Shown here: positions 1 through 11,265 of the stretch, piece after piece
Numbering within the stretch: the first letter of the stretch is position 1
Layout of the letters: each line of letters starts with the position of its first letter
Translations under genes and position numbers: made by a program
From: Apostichopus japonicus
Lineage: Eukaryota; Echinodermata; Holothuroidea; Aspidochirotida; Stichopodidae
Length of the DNA stretch: 64,000 nt
Reading direction: 5' to 3'
Assembly: GCF_037975245.1 (NCBI RefSeq)
Contig: NC_092573.1
Location: forward strand, 1,794,001-1,858,000
Notes under the pieces: model-generated
Database searches by the model: none
The model's input: the letters and a program-made list of their open reading frames with translations, nothing else
What the model was told of the DNA's origin: nothing

Positions 1-123
1 ATATCAATACCTTGTTACGTTATGGAGGAGTGGTTTTCTAGGTCATCGCGTATACAAGGCGCCGTTTCTTTCTTTTAGTCAAAACAATTCGTGTTCTACT
101 TTCTACATACTATTACGCTGTGT

Positions 124-226
124 TGAGGGATGGTAAGGGACGGTAAGGGATGAGGAGGGATGGGTTGGGATGGGTAGGGAAGGTAAGGGACGGGGAGGGA
201 TGGGGAGGGATGGGGAGGGATGCTAA
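124..226 (+). repeat. G-rich GGGATGG minisatellite
   Basis: About ten degenerate units of roughly 10 bases, each built on GGGA(T/C)GG with variable AG or TAA spacers. Many closely spaced G-triplets lie on one strand, so the tract could form G-quadruplexes. It lies in the intron or unseen 3' part of the minus-strand exchanger gene. Confidence 0.75.
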
Positions 227-2236
227 GATATGAGTAGGAATATGGAGCGAGCGATATGAATTGAGCCGCGTCATCAGTTACATTGAACAGGACATATTAG
301 GTGTACATATTACCAGTGAAACTTTCATCTCTGATATTGAGAATGTCAAAGTATCTCCGTCGACTGTTTAAAGTATTCTTCAGACTTGATTTATGCCAAA
401 TATATGCAAGATTGAAATCACCTAGCGTTATACAGAGCAACAGAAAATATTAAATTGTTCGCAAGGTTGGTAATAACCGTATAGTATTATAGTGCATCAG
501 AAGCACTTATAGCTGAACGAAATTTGAACATGTACTCTTTTGCAATCATTGCTATCAATCTACTTTCATTCCTTCTTTGACGTCACAACATACGTCAAGA
601 CCGTGCCAAACTGTCAAACATTTCATGAGTTTTTCTTATTTATACTTGTTTCTTGCAAAGAGAAAGGAAAGAAACGTAATTAGGTAAATTATACTTCTCC
701 TGACAGAGAAAAGAAAAATATGCTCCTCCCGCGGCAGCTTTAACTTGATTATTGAATTTAGTTTGGAGAGATATTAAGGTTATTTGTAGAGAGTGACAAC
801 CAAAACACTAAATCGGACGAAAAAGTGAATGCTGGTCATTGCTGGATTCAACTTAGTTCTAGAAAATAAGCTGAATCGCTTAAAAACGCTTAAAAGTGAC
901 GGAGAAACATTTAAACATCTCGATGTATTGAAGGTTTAAGTTTGCAATGATCTCGTTCTTATACCTATTCTATTTCCACACAAGTATCAGGTCAATGAAA
1001 TTATACTGTAACAATGTTCTCTTATACACGAGGTCTTTGAATTTCTTTTCGCCGAAACATGAGCAGTTCGCTTGTATAGTGAGCTTCACCAGGCTAGAGA
1101 TAATCAGGGGTTCAACAAAGAAGGCTAGGCTATAGGTACCTATATTATGACTGTATGGTAGGACTGGTGTAATTTTTCATTTTTGTTTTCTTTGATGGGG
1201 AAATAGACTTTGGGGGTACTATTGAATATGCTAAACAAAAAGTTCCTGGCCGTAGCCATATCTAATAGCAAAAGAAAATGCAAGCTGGTAGTTCAGATAT
1301 ATTCTGGAGAGGTATTCGATGAATGTTCTTAAAATGTTATAGCAACTGGTAGCGTTTTGGAACTGCATAAGAAACCATCTCACGTAGTACGTTCAAAGAA
1401 GGAAGCTAATGCATGTGTCAGCTAAATCGGTTATTTAAATGTTTTATTTCATTCCCACCCAAGACACCGCTTGCTTCCCCGTTATGACGGCGTGTGTTAG
1501 GCATGTTCAATGTATTTCTCCTCAGTCAATGGATAACTGCACAAAGGCACTAACATGCAGTAGCATTGATCCGGAAAGTCCGGCCCCTGAATGTACCATG
1601 TCTATACCATCATTATACATGTCATAGCTCGTCTCGCTTACAAGGGAACACTAAATTGGCGAGTAGGCTACGTTAGTATTTGATGACGTCATCCACCACC
1701 GACTGTAATATGCAAAACTATCTTCCTGGATTATCATATTCAAAGAATGCTACCACTCGACTGATTAACAAAAATACTGGCAGACAGATAAATATCTTTG
1801 CAGCTTTAACAATCAAATTTATTGCTTTGTTTTTATTTTGCGTAATTGAATTGCTAGACGTTTTCGTTGCTAAGGCAACTGCAGCATCACACGTTAAGGT
1901 GCGAACCCTGAACAGATGATATAGTTCTTTGAAGAAAAATTCATTTTGCATAAAATACTAATTACATTTTAAAGATATATTTTAACAATTCATAAAACTA
2001 CGTATACCTCCTCAATGTATTTGTAAGTGAAATGTGCAGTTAAAGCTTTGGCAGTGAATACTAGATTGGTTTAGCGAAATAATATCATAGTAAAGGCTAA
2101 CACATGCTACGGAAGGTAAATGTGTATAGAAGTTTGCGCTCATCAAAATGTTAGGAACCGTTGAACAAATAACTTATAAGTGCTATATTAGCAAATTGTA
2201 AACATGTACGTTAATCCGACACTCCGATACACTTAC
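227..2236. other. no recognised gene; intron of the SLC24 gene
   Basis: AT-rich sequence. Short open frames exist but none shows a recognisable domain, splice-bounded conservation or repeat identity. The next SLC24 exon would be expected leftward of 2237. I looked for the helix that follows the aromatic end of exon 5 and did not find it, so it is probably off the window. Confidence 0.5.
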
Positions 2237-2337
2237 CAATGTATAACAGTGTCAGCAACAGCAAAGGCTAAGGCACCAATAGTGATTATGTAACAACTCG
2301 AATCACGAATCAGAGGCCAGCATGTCAATAAGATCTC
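2237..2337 (-). CDS. SLC24 exchanger, exon 5 of those visible
   Basis: Read on the minus strand, the acceptor is a pyrimidine tract ending TTTTTCAG and the donor is TTG|GTAAGTG. It encodes EILLTCWPLIRDSSCYIITI and a following hydrophobic helix ending ADTVIHW. This matches the family segment just after alpha-1, where a Trp-Trp-Pro-like and R-D-S/V motif precedes a helix ending in aromatic residues. It enters in phase 0, as exon 4 requires, and leaves two bases of a split codon. The 101-nt length is typical. The continuing exon was not found to the left. Confidence 0.85.
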
Positions 2338-4809
2338 CTGAAAAAGGCAGAGAATATGCATTTGATTAAAAAGCACTTTTTGAAACCGTGTCTTTACGTG
2401 CATTAAGATCCCGTTTTTCATGTTTCATCACGAAGATGAAAAAAAGAAAGAAAAATAAATGAGTGTGGTTAGGGAAATCGAGGCCTACGTTCCTGTGAGT
2501 TTGCATTGAAGTAGCTTCGCTGAGATATAAACTTCGGCTTTGTTTGTCACATTCGACTTGACCTTGGTCATAGACGTATTGATGTTGTGTTTTAATTTTC
2601 ATGTGGTACTTACGCACTTACGCACGACTATGTTTTACACATTAGTTACCATTGTTCGCTGTCATTGGACACCACTAAGTTTAAATCAAATCTCGAGTAT
2701 GTATATCATGTCGGATGTATCACATTACATGATTCGTATATTAAAGTGCAAATCTGAATATGTATGACATTATATGATTCCTGTATTACAGTGTTATCGG
2801 TATACATTACATTTCATGATTCCTGTATTACATGGCGAGTCTGTGTATATGTGCTACATTACATGAATGTCCGTAGCATTATAGCGTGTATCTCGGTTTC
2901 ATGACAGATGATGGAATGGTGTGGAATTTATTATTACTGAAGTAGTCATCTAAAGATTAAAACCAAATGGAAATATGTTCAAATGTGATCCACGTGTGCC
3001 GACTCCCCTGTCATGATGGCCATGCACGGTCTTGGTCTTATTCCCTGATCGTAAAAAAAATAAACTGGAATCTGTATTTTGGTGCCCAAACCATTATTCA
3101 AACAGGAACAGGATAATACTCATATTCGTACAAGGCGCTTGTATTTCGATACAAATAATTGAATCCAAATTATATTATCGTCCATATGTACAATGTTGTG
3201 AACGCATCAAATATCATAATTTAATTTATCGCGATGAATTTGAGTGAGTAGTGAAACGGTTCAGCTTGCAAATCGCTAATTTAAAGTTATATGTCACTTA
3301 TATACCACAGTAACCTCAAAAACACACGATGTACAAATCACCACTGCCTACCCCCCCCCCCCCACTACCTACCACGCCTATTCTGCTACTCATTAAACAG
3401 TTGCTGGTTAATTCACTGAACATTATTAGTTTATTAACACAAACGTAGTAATTAATGACTTCCACCAGTAATTTCCTTGAAAAATAGTTCGTATGTACTA
3501 CACCTTATAATGTGACATTGAACTGACAGGCCAGAATGGCCAATAGCCTAAACTAACTGGTTTGGGTAGGCTAACGAACGACGTTACTCTCCTGTCTCAT
3601 ATGCTACATACATAACCCGCAGACGAATGGATTTATATGCAGAAGGAGGACAGTGACCTTAGAGAGAGCCATGCATGCAGGCTCTGACCTAAGGGAGGCT
3701 AATAAGGGGAGCAGTGCAAGCATGTTATAGCAGTTCTAAGGCTAGGGTAGATCAGAGTGCGTATGCATAGGAGGCAGGTAAGTGAGGAGTAGTGTCAATG
3801 GGTGTAATTGGCATTGAGAGCCAGGTATGTTTTGTTAGCATCCCTAGCATAATGATAATGAACTTTTGTGAAAGTGTAGGGGTATATATTCTAAAGTGCA
3901 TGAGATGTCTCCGCATTGCCTGGTCGTTTGAGGTTAGTAGAGGACGTTCTTGAAATTCCAAAAAAAAATAAACTGTTTCTCTCTCATGTTTTGACCATTG
4001 TATCCTATAGTGATGAGTGTAGTTGATGTTGCGATACCCAAAAAGTTGTTCGTGGATTTTTGGATTCTTCCGGAAAGGGTCGTTCAAGTTGCGCAAAGCC
4101 CATGTTTATTTTCATCTTTGTATGAATCTTAACAAAAATTCAACTTTACATGAGAAACTTTAGATGAATAAAACGAGAATATGCAATTCGTATATAGTAT
4201 ATAATGCAACATATACCCGTATACTCTTATAAAGTAGACTGATTTTCACTAAATACCGGTTTGAACGTAACATATCCCAACTTACATGTAAACAAGAATA
4301 TTACTTAAATCGATAGAATTGATATCAATTCTTTACGAGATTTATTTCTGTTTTTCAGGTCTTTGTTTTGTAAGCTTTTGAATCGACCCAATTTTTTTTA
4401 ACGATAAAATATTGATTAGATGCATGATATGATACATGATTAAGGAAACCATAGCAACCAGTGATTATTAAACAACACAGGAAATGCATCACTACGCAGT
4501 CGTAGAACGATAATATTGGAGTATTGACGCATTTTAAGATTTTTTTAGGGGTATACGGGTTATATTTCATCACTAAAATTGTCAACACGAAAAAACGCTT
4601 CCCCCATTAATCTAACTTCAGTGTCACGATTTTAAATTTCCAGGCGTTAGGTTAATTAAATATATTTCCTCGCCCGAAATAAACAAAGTTGCTGGTTTGT
4701 TCTATTACCATAGAGCCAACGCTTAACGCTATATTAATCTCTCTCTATATATATAGCTACATAAAACTGTATTAGTTAGCTCGATTTCTCAACTAATCGG
4801 GGTTTCTGA

Positions 4810-4811
<2 letters not shown>
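2338..4811. other. no recognised gene; SLC24 intron
   Basis: AT-rich intronic sequence between SLC24 exons 4 and 5. A C-homopolymer lies near 3350. The 114-codon minus-strand frame at 3752-4096 has no recognisable motif and is treated as chance. Confidence 0.5.

Positions 4812-4871
<60 letters not shown>
4812..4871. repeat. (TA)n microsatellite
   Basis: Sixty bases of nearly pure alternating TA in an SLC24 intron, about 140 bases from the end of exon 4. Length is likely polymorphic. Confidence 0.95.
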
Positions 4872-4873
<2 letters not shown>

Positions 4874-5012
4874 ACGAGTAACTATAGTAAGAAGAAAGAA
4901 AGAAGACATTAAATTAAGAGTAACAAAGCCAGACAATAAAAGAAGCTTTTGAGGAGCGACATACACTCAGCAAGCCTAATTATTTTGTGTACGTGTTACT
5001 GCATGTACTCAC

Positions 5013-5116
5013 CTTGCCAGCTACCAACCCACATAGGCCAATAACGAAGAGGAGATTGAATACAGCTGATCCCACTATTGTTCCAATTCCGATATCCCCT
5101 TTAGCCACAAAGACAC
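5013..5116 (-). CDS. SLC24 exchanger, exon 4 (second half of alpha-1 repeat)
   Basis: Minus-strand acceptor ...CACGAATAG and donor AAG|GTGAGTAC. It encodes VFVAKGDIGIGTIVGSAVFN followed by LLFVIGLCGLVAGK. This is the second half of the alpha-1 repeat, with the G-T-I-V-G-S-A-V-F-N signature that lines the ion pathway in SLC24 proteins. The two leading bases complete a Gly codon begun in exon 3, giving IIG-VFVAKGD, as in vertebrate NCKX proteins. It ends in phase 0. Confidence 0.95.
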
Positions 5117-5218
5117 CTATTCGTGACAAAAAAATTACAACGAAACAGTAAGTGTATATTTTTAATAAGCCATTAAGTGCATTATCGTACATTATATCAC
5201 AATATATGGATATACGTA

Positions 5219-5398
5219 TATAGGTGTATCGATGAGAATAGTTGAGGCTAGTGGAATTTATACAAGTAGTTGTTACTCAGTTTCACGCGTTGAGCGCTCA
5301 TCAGACAGCATTTGTCTGACAAGAGTTGTCTGATCGTGAAACTCTGAGTAACAACTACTAGTGTAAGTTCCACTAGTCTCCACTAATTCTCACCTATA
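5219..5398. mobile_element. foldback (MITE-like) inverted repeat
   Basis: Two arms of about 65-80 bases, 5219-5290 and 5334-5398, are imperfect reverse complements. Each outer end begins TATAGGTG and each arm contains GTAGTTGTTACTCAG and a TTTCACG block. A short second inverted repeat around CAGACA forms the loop. Such near-complete hairpins are typical of foldback MITEs. It sits 100 bases upstream of SLC24 exon 4 in the intron. No coding capacity and no clear target duplication beyond possible TA. Confidence 0.75.
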
Positions 5399-6216
5399 CT
5401 TCGCTCTGTCCACCGGACATAGAGCACTCTGCGCCAAGATAGACGCCACCCAACTAAACACACCCAACCACATCTAGAAATATCTAGAAATATATATAGA
5501 ATCCCCAAAACCTTCTGGTTTGAGTATTTACGAGCAACGATACTTATACCTGTCTCCCACTCCACATCTGCACTTTCTTATCTACCTAACTACACATTGG
5601 AAGCGTTTTAGCACTGCGCCCTCGCTCACTGGGCACCGCCCACATACACCTCCGTCCGGATCTACCATACGGCGAGAAAAAAACGCGGGCTTGCATGTCC
5701 CGCGGATTGGGTAGGAGGGGCAAGGACGGCGCCCGCACTGGGAGCTGAGGGCGAAAAACAAGCCAAGTAAGTCAGCTCCGCCGAACAACAGAGATCCTTG
5801 TCAAGCGACACAAGGTGAGGTGCGTGCGGTATTATATGCTACAGTGAAGTACCGAACTACCAGGAACGGACATGAGCACACATAGAGAAGAGCCCGCGAA
5901 CGGCATGCTGGCTGACCTTCGACTGTAAGGAGTTCAAGTGAAGTATAATTAGTTTTGTGTCCTCGTGTGTAAGAAGAAACTGATGGTTACGGACTGGGTG
6001 TGACTCGTGGAACATGGTGCAAGATGGAAGAGGATCTCCCATGATCCGAGGAGCTCTAGTCACAACTTTTTATGTCGTTTTGACGCTCAGTTGTCATGCC
6101 AAGTCACGTAGGCGTAGGTCCAGATTGTGGTGGTGGGAGGAGGGAGAGACAGGTACAAAACTTCGCTCGTAAATCCCCAAACCAGTAAGTTTTTGGGAAT
6201 TTACTTGGCTCCCATC
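5399..6216 (-). mobile_element. GC-richer flank of the DIRS-type element
   Basis: Noncoding-looking sequence, much richer in GC than its surroundings, contiguous with the reverse transcriptase remnant on its right. It contains a block near 5549-5575 (ACCTGTCTCCCACTCCACAT) repeated with few changes at 6219-6245, and a 35-base imperfect palindrome around 6171-6210. Repeated internal blocks like these could be the complementary regions of a DIRS element, but that assignment is inference. Confidence 0.45.
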
Positions 6217-7371
6217 TCACCTGTCTCTCACTCCGCATCTACACTGAGTGGCACTGTTCCGATGGTGGGAGGCCCAACTGGTGGGACCTACCCGAAGGAA
6301 CTCCCAACACTGCACGCTCAAAAGCCGCTCCGATGCAAGGGTGTCGGTCAAGTAAGCGGAGACGAAGGTCGATAGAGTTTTCCACGCTGCCACTTTCAAA
6401 ATATTCTCCAGGGGCACACATTCAAACTGAGCTTTGGAGGATGTTTGGCCCTTTAGGTCGTGTGCCCTAACTCTCTCCCCTGTTGGATTATGGGGCTGGA
6501 TCAGCTGGACGATCCACCAGGAGACCGTAACCAGGTTCTTGCTTTTGGTGCTTGACTGTTGAGCACCTGGCGTGAGAGTTGGGTGAGTTGGGCGACCCTT
6601 TCTGGTGATAGGCTGATCGTGCCTTGGGCGAGGTCTAGGTTGGCCCCAAGGTATCTGACCTGCTGGCTTGGCTCCAGCCTCGAATTCTCCTTGTTGATCA
6701 CCCATCCTAGTTGAGTAAGTAGGTCTGTCGTCAGTGTGGTGTTGTTCGCCGCGTCTTGACGTGAGTCGCCTAACACCAGCCAGTCGTCGAGGTAGACGAA
6801 GAGGGAAATACCCCTGCGGCGAAGTTCTTTTACTGCCGCGCCTGCTACACGGGTGAATACCCTCGGTAAGGTGGACAGGCCGAACGGCAGCGCAACGAGC
6901 TTTAAGCGTGTTCCCCCGTATTTGAAGATGAGGAAGCGTTGGTGAGACGGGTGTATGGGTATGTGAAGGCAAGGGTCCTTCAGATCCACCGTCGACGCCC
7001 ACATTCCCTTGTTGAGGCATTCGGTGATGATGGAGAGTGCCTCCATCCTGAAGCGTTTCGGTTTTATGAACGCTTTGTATAGTGGCCGGACGGAAGAGGG
7101 GTCCCTCCCATCCCGTTGTCCTCACTACCGCGCCCTTGTCCAACAATGCCTGGATTTCTGTCTCCAGGGCGCGGGTGTTGGCGTGATTTTCCTTCCTCCT
7201 CCCTCTGGAGGTAAATGGGGTGTAATGAGGAACTCTCTGCGGTACCCCTTGGATACCACGTCTAACACCCAAGAATCCGGGCCCAAAGCTCCCAACAATG
7301 GGCGTAATGTAAAATCTCCACACTACCGTCGGGTAATCCGTGGTAAGGTGGGCATCAATAGGACCGGGCAT
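6217..7371 (-). pseudogene. DIRS-type retrotransposon reverse transcriptase, degenerate
   Basis: Minus-strand frames carry a recognisable DIRS-clade reverse transcriptase. The main block, 7046-6501, contains STVDLKDPCLHIPIHPSHQR, then LPFGLSTLPRVFTRV, then the catalytic FVYLDDWLV motif (the two catalytic Asp are intact), then the LGWVINKENS and RYLGANLDL finger/thumb segments. An upstream stretch with ALETEIQALLDKGAVV (conserved N-terminal RT region) is in another frame, and the part after 6501 shifts again, so at least two frameshifts break the gene. Family knowledge: DIRS elements use a tyrosine recombinase and have split repeats; I see no recombinase here. The copy lies antisense to nothing and in sense with the SLC24 gene, in the intron between exons 3 and 4. 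Confidence 0.85.
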
Positions 7372-8519
7372 CGAAGAAGGATGTGGACGGCTGAGCGCCG
7401 TGTGGTCCGAGTCCAGTCCTCTCGCGTCACGAGGTCGGTCTCGAGTTCCCCCACGGATGGCTAGAGCCCTGCGATCTCCAGCCCGAGAATTGGCCTTGTC
7501 TGAGTCTGGACGAGGGTGGTCTACAGTCCCTGGTACGTCTGTCGGCCGTGGCTGATGTGAAGTGAGTGAATGGCACCGAACGCGGAAGAGTAGCAGGAAT
7601 TGAAACTTATATATTGTCAGCGTGACAGTGAAGTCAATGCGACCTACTGATTACTACACTATTAGTGTAGACTCAGGGATATCTAAACAGTTATTCGCTG
7701 AGAAAATATAAGAAATTATGAGGAATATCACCTCCGTATGTATTGTCCCCTACCACCCCAGCCGCCGACCCCCCCCCCCCCTCTTTCCATATAACTCTAT
7801 GGGAATCAACGTCTCGCTTGCCTTATCAGCAGGACAATTTGTTCCTACCGAAATAATGGCGAACTTAATTGTAAACAAGAAGAGTTTCATTTCGATAGAA
7901 TGTAAGCGTATCTCGTTCAACTTGAAGCTATATAACATCCTTTGATGGTGAAGCCTTGGTCACAGACCGATTAATAATTATATTTTAAATCTTTGTGTAA
8001 AAACGAAATTGAGTTACATTTCGAAGGAAATTTAAGTCTCAAAATTATGTTTGTAAGACTGAACGGAACTCTATAAGCTCAGACAGCCATACGGTAGAAT
8101 ACATGGGGGTGGTGTCACCCTTCCATCAGACCAAAGAATATCATTCTAAGTTCGAGGATACTTCTTTACAGATCTACTGGCACCAGTGCTTTTCCTCTAA
8201 CACACGAACACAAGTATTTTATTGCCCTGCTGTTAAGGAGAAAGCTATATGCAGGTATAGTGTCTTTAGGTCAGCTTGAGATGAAGCACCCACATTTGAG
8301 GATGTATACCATATGTTAGTCTAAAAACGTACCGTATGCGATGCTTTGATTCTGTGGGTCTTTTCTCATACAAAAACCAGAATTTCAGAAATGCATATAG
8401 GTTTCGATGACTTCATCACACTAGACTTCTGCTGTGGCACCGGAAGTAGCTCTTATAACGTAAATGTCCCGAACCACTATGGTGATGTACAAATACATAT
8501 GGCATGATAAACACAGGTC
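7372..8519. other. no recognised gene; edge of DIRS element then plain intron
   Basis: The GC-rich part to about 7620 probably still belongs to the DIRS-type element (its 5' region on the minus strand). From 7680 the sequence returns to AT-rich intron. It includes a C-run at about 7770 and nothing else I can identify. Confidence 0.45.
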
Positions 8520-8845
8520 GTGTTTACAAGGTGTTCAATATTCGTGTTTACAAGGTTTTCATAAGTTTACATCTGGTGACCTCAAATGACCTTAACCATA
8601 ACCAATAGGGTTCTTGTATTTAATATGGGGTATCCACTTGCAGAGTATGAGATTCGATACAGTTATCCATCTGAAGATATTGTGTTTACACGGTTGTCAC
8701 AGTTTGACCTCTGGTGACCTCAAATGACCTTTGACCTCCACAAAAAGCAATTGAAATAGTTGTACTCAATATGGGGCATCTACAAGTCACGTATGAGATC
8801 ATCAAAGTTACCCTTCTTGAGATATCGTGTTTTACAAGCAAGGCG
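8520..8845. repeat. tandem repeat, about 140 bp unit, with TGACCT half sites
   Basis: Two diverged units starting with GTGTTTACAAGG-type sequence at 8544 and 8682, with partial units at 8520 and 8827. Each unit has a TTGACCTCTGGTGACCT-like block, an AATATGGGG(T/C)ATC block and a GAGATAT end. The second unit contains TGACCT at 8705, 8715, 8725 and 8732. These are direct repeats with spacers of 4, 4 and 1 bases, which is the geometry of nuclear-receptor response elements. The first unit has a DR4 pair at 8577 and 8587. No target duplication was seen. Confidence 0.75.
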
Positions 8846-10020
8846 TTACACACACACCCACATTTACACCCACACACTACTACTGTTTGAATCACAAGTC
8901 GGTGTCAAATCGATGCCGAATTCGACTCGAATATTGGGGACGGCATCGTTTTAGGATCGACTTGTGATTTTCCCCTACGTCTTCATTTCTTTTCATGGTA
9001 ATATTAAGTCAACAAATAATACTCTACAAATAATTCCTCTTTCTAAAACGATTTTTTCCTTTTCTGAAAATGCAGCTTCTTGGACTTTGTAACACCCTCC
9101 CCTTCCTGTACTTCTATAGTTTAGTGTACAGTTGTAATAAAGAACAAATTACCCCTTTTGTTGCTTAATATTCCGCAACCATGCTCGCCAAAGAAGTTGT
9201 TTCGTTCTCGAAACCACCCATTTGTAAAATGGTGAATGTGAACCCCTGGGTAGGATGTTTGTAACAATAGCATCAGCCATTGAGAGATACAATGTTACAC
9301 TTGCAATGGCGACAGCGAAGTAAATGAGTGAAGCATGCTTAACAGGCGCGTATCCAGGATTTTCTAACCCGGGGGGCGCGAATTACTATCTAAGCGGAGC
9401 GCCACCATCGGTTGGCGCGGAGCGTACAAGAAATTTTCTGGTTTTGATACCCCCCAGATCACCGGAAATGGCACTTCTCGGGCTTGAAAATGACCAACCA
9501 GATGTACACTTTTGCCTGAGAACCAAGTATTTCCCAAAAGTTTTTTTTTTCCATCCATAACCTTTTTGAAGATTGTCACCAGTCACACATCATGTTCGAC
9601 CTCATTGCATGTCCTATGGATCATTGCTTTTGTAGCTGATTCTACGTCACGGCCCACAATATCCGAAAGCCCCACTTTTGAAGGTTTTAAGCCCATTATT
9701 TGTTGAGAATTTGAAAATTCACATTTCTCGTGAATAAAATCACTTAAAAGCATACCCATAATGTAGGACAAAATTCAATCTATGGACAACCAATATAGAA
9801 AACCTCCTGCAACCCCTAACAGACAGGTCAAAATTGCAAGAGTAGAGGAAAGTATGATGAAGAATGTTGGTGAGGAAATTTTCGAAAATTCCGTCACAGT
9901 TAATTTATTGGTGTAGAAATATTGCAACCTGTTATAATGGCTATTATAAAACTTCGTTGAAGGAACAGAAATATACCAGATATTTCCTATATCAGGTATA
10001 TCGAAACCGAACACTACACA

Positions 10021-10466
10021 CATAGGCGTAGGTCCCGTAGGAGGCGGGGGCTGCAGCCCCCCCCCCCCCGCAACCAAATTATTTCCCATATTTTTCGGGC
10101 ACCTACTGAAAGAAAAATAAATAGCAACAATAGCTTACAAATTATCTCCTTGGTACGGTAATTAAAATAAAGTTGTAAGCTTGGCCGACATTACTACTGT
10201 AAAAGAGAGTATTGACATAAATGGATCTGTATGCTTTTTCTCCATCTACATAAGACATTTGGTTATTTACATTAGCATCCGGCGGTATACTGTGCAACTT
10301 TCACGGACCATAAGGTACACGATGCCATGCAATATAATGACCGATGCTTGCCTATATGATATTGGCATCGATATGTTGAACGCGCGCTTGGCGCGCGAAA
10401 ATTTTTGACTTTTTTTCCGGGCAAGTCATTACAGCCCCCAAATCCAATTTGGCTCCTACGCCTTTG
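10021..10466. mobile_element. hAT MITE of the CATAGGCGTAGG family, copy 1 (nested)
   Basis: Terminal inverted repeats CATAGGCGTAGG / CCTACGCCTTTG. The flanking octamers actacaca (10013-10020) and acaacaca (10467-10474) agree at 7 of 8 positions, the target-duplication length of hAT transposons. The interior is noncoding, with a long C-run next to the left end, a GGGCAAGTCATTACAG block near the right end and a GCGCGCTTGGCGCGCG palindrome. The same family recurs at 20574 and 37736. Confidence 0.85.
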
Positions 10467-11100
10467 ACAACACACATAGACAGTTTTTGAGGCTGTTCAT
10501 CGTGGAACATGCATTTCAATGCTCACTGATATGATGTTATATCTGCTCTTTGCTTTACAAATTCGAACAGGTGTGTAGCGAGTAATTGCCAAGGGAGGGG
10601 CAAAGCCTGTAGGCAAACTATCTAAGCGAAGCGCCACCATGAGTTGGCGCGAAGCGTACAAGAAAAATTTTGGCCGAAAGTGCCTCCCACATTGCTGGAA
10701 ATGACACTTCCCAGGCCTTGTAAGTTGCATCTAAGCATTGTCTATTTTGAAATTACTAGCGATGTCATAAAGAAAATTTGCTCGGGGGGGGGGGGCGGTC
10801 GTCCCCTTCCCGAAATGCGTCATGTTCCTCGACGAGTCGGTCGAGTTCAAGACCAGCCACAGTTGGTTCCATATAGCACAATTGTACAATTGTTTAAGGC
10901 GTCCACACACACACGCGTTATGATAAACCATATATAGTATTTATATAGATACATTAGTGAGAGAGGAAAAATGGAAACGTCAAAAATGGAGTTGTCGGTG
11001 TAAGGGGTAGGGTGAGGCGCACACCCCCTCCGTAATCCTTGATCTGTCACTGGTTACCCTGTGTATATAATAGGGATCAGCGCTTTAACTATGACAGTTC

Positions 11101-11265
11101 CTCTTTCTCTTCCCGAGGTCTTGGCTATCTTCTACTCCCTCTTTTCTCCTTTTTCTCTCTTTTTTTCTTTTTCTTTTCCCTTCCTTCCTCTCCTCCTTTT
11201 CCTTTTTTTCCCCCTCCTTTTCCCTTTTTTCTTCTCTTTTTTTCTCTCCTCTTTTCCTTACCCGG
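11101..11265 (+). repeat. pyrimidine tract (C/T-rich, about 165 nt)
   Basis: Almost entirely C and T on the plus strand, broken by only a few purines near the start. It reads as low-complexity Phe/Pro/Leu or Lys/Arg/Glu frames that are not genes. It lies inside the right part of the 9343-11305 transposon, just before its GC-rich right end. Confidence 0.9.

Noticed and set aside
3752-4096. 114-codon minus-strand open frame
   Set aside because: No domain, no splice-bounded conservation, composition like the surrounding intron; probably chance.
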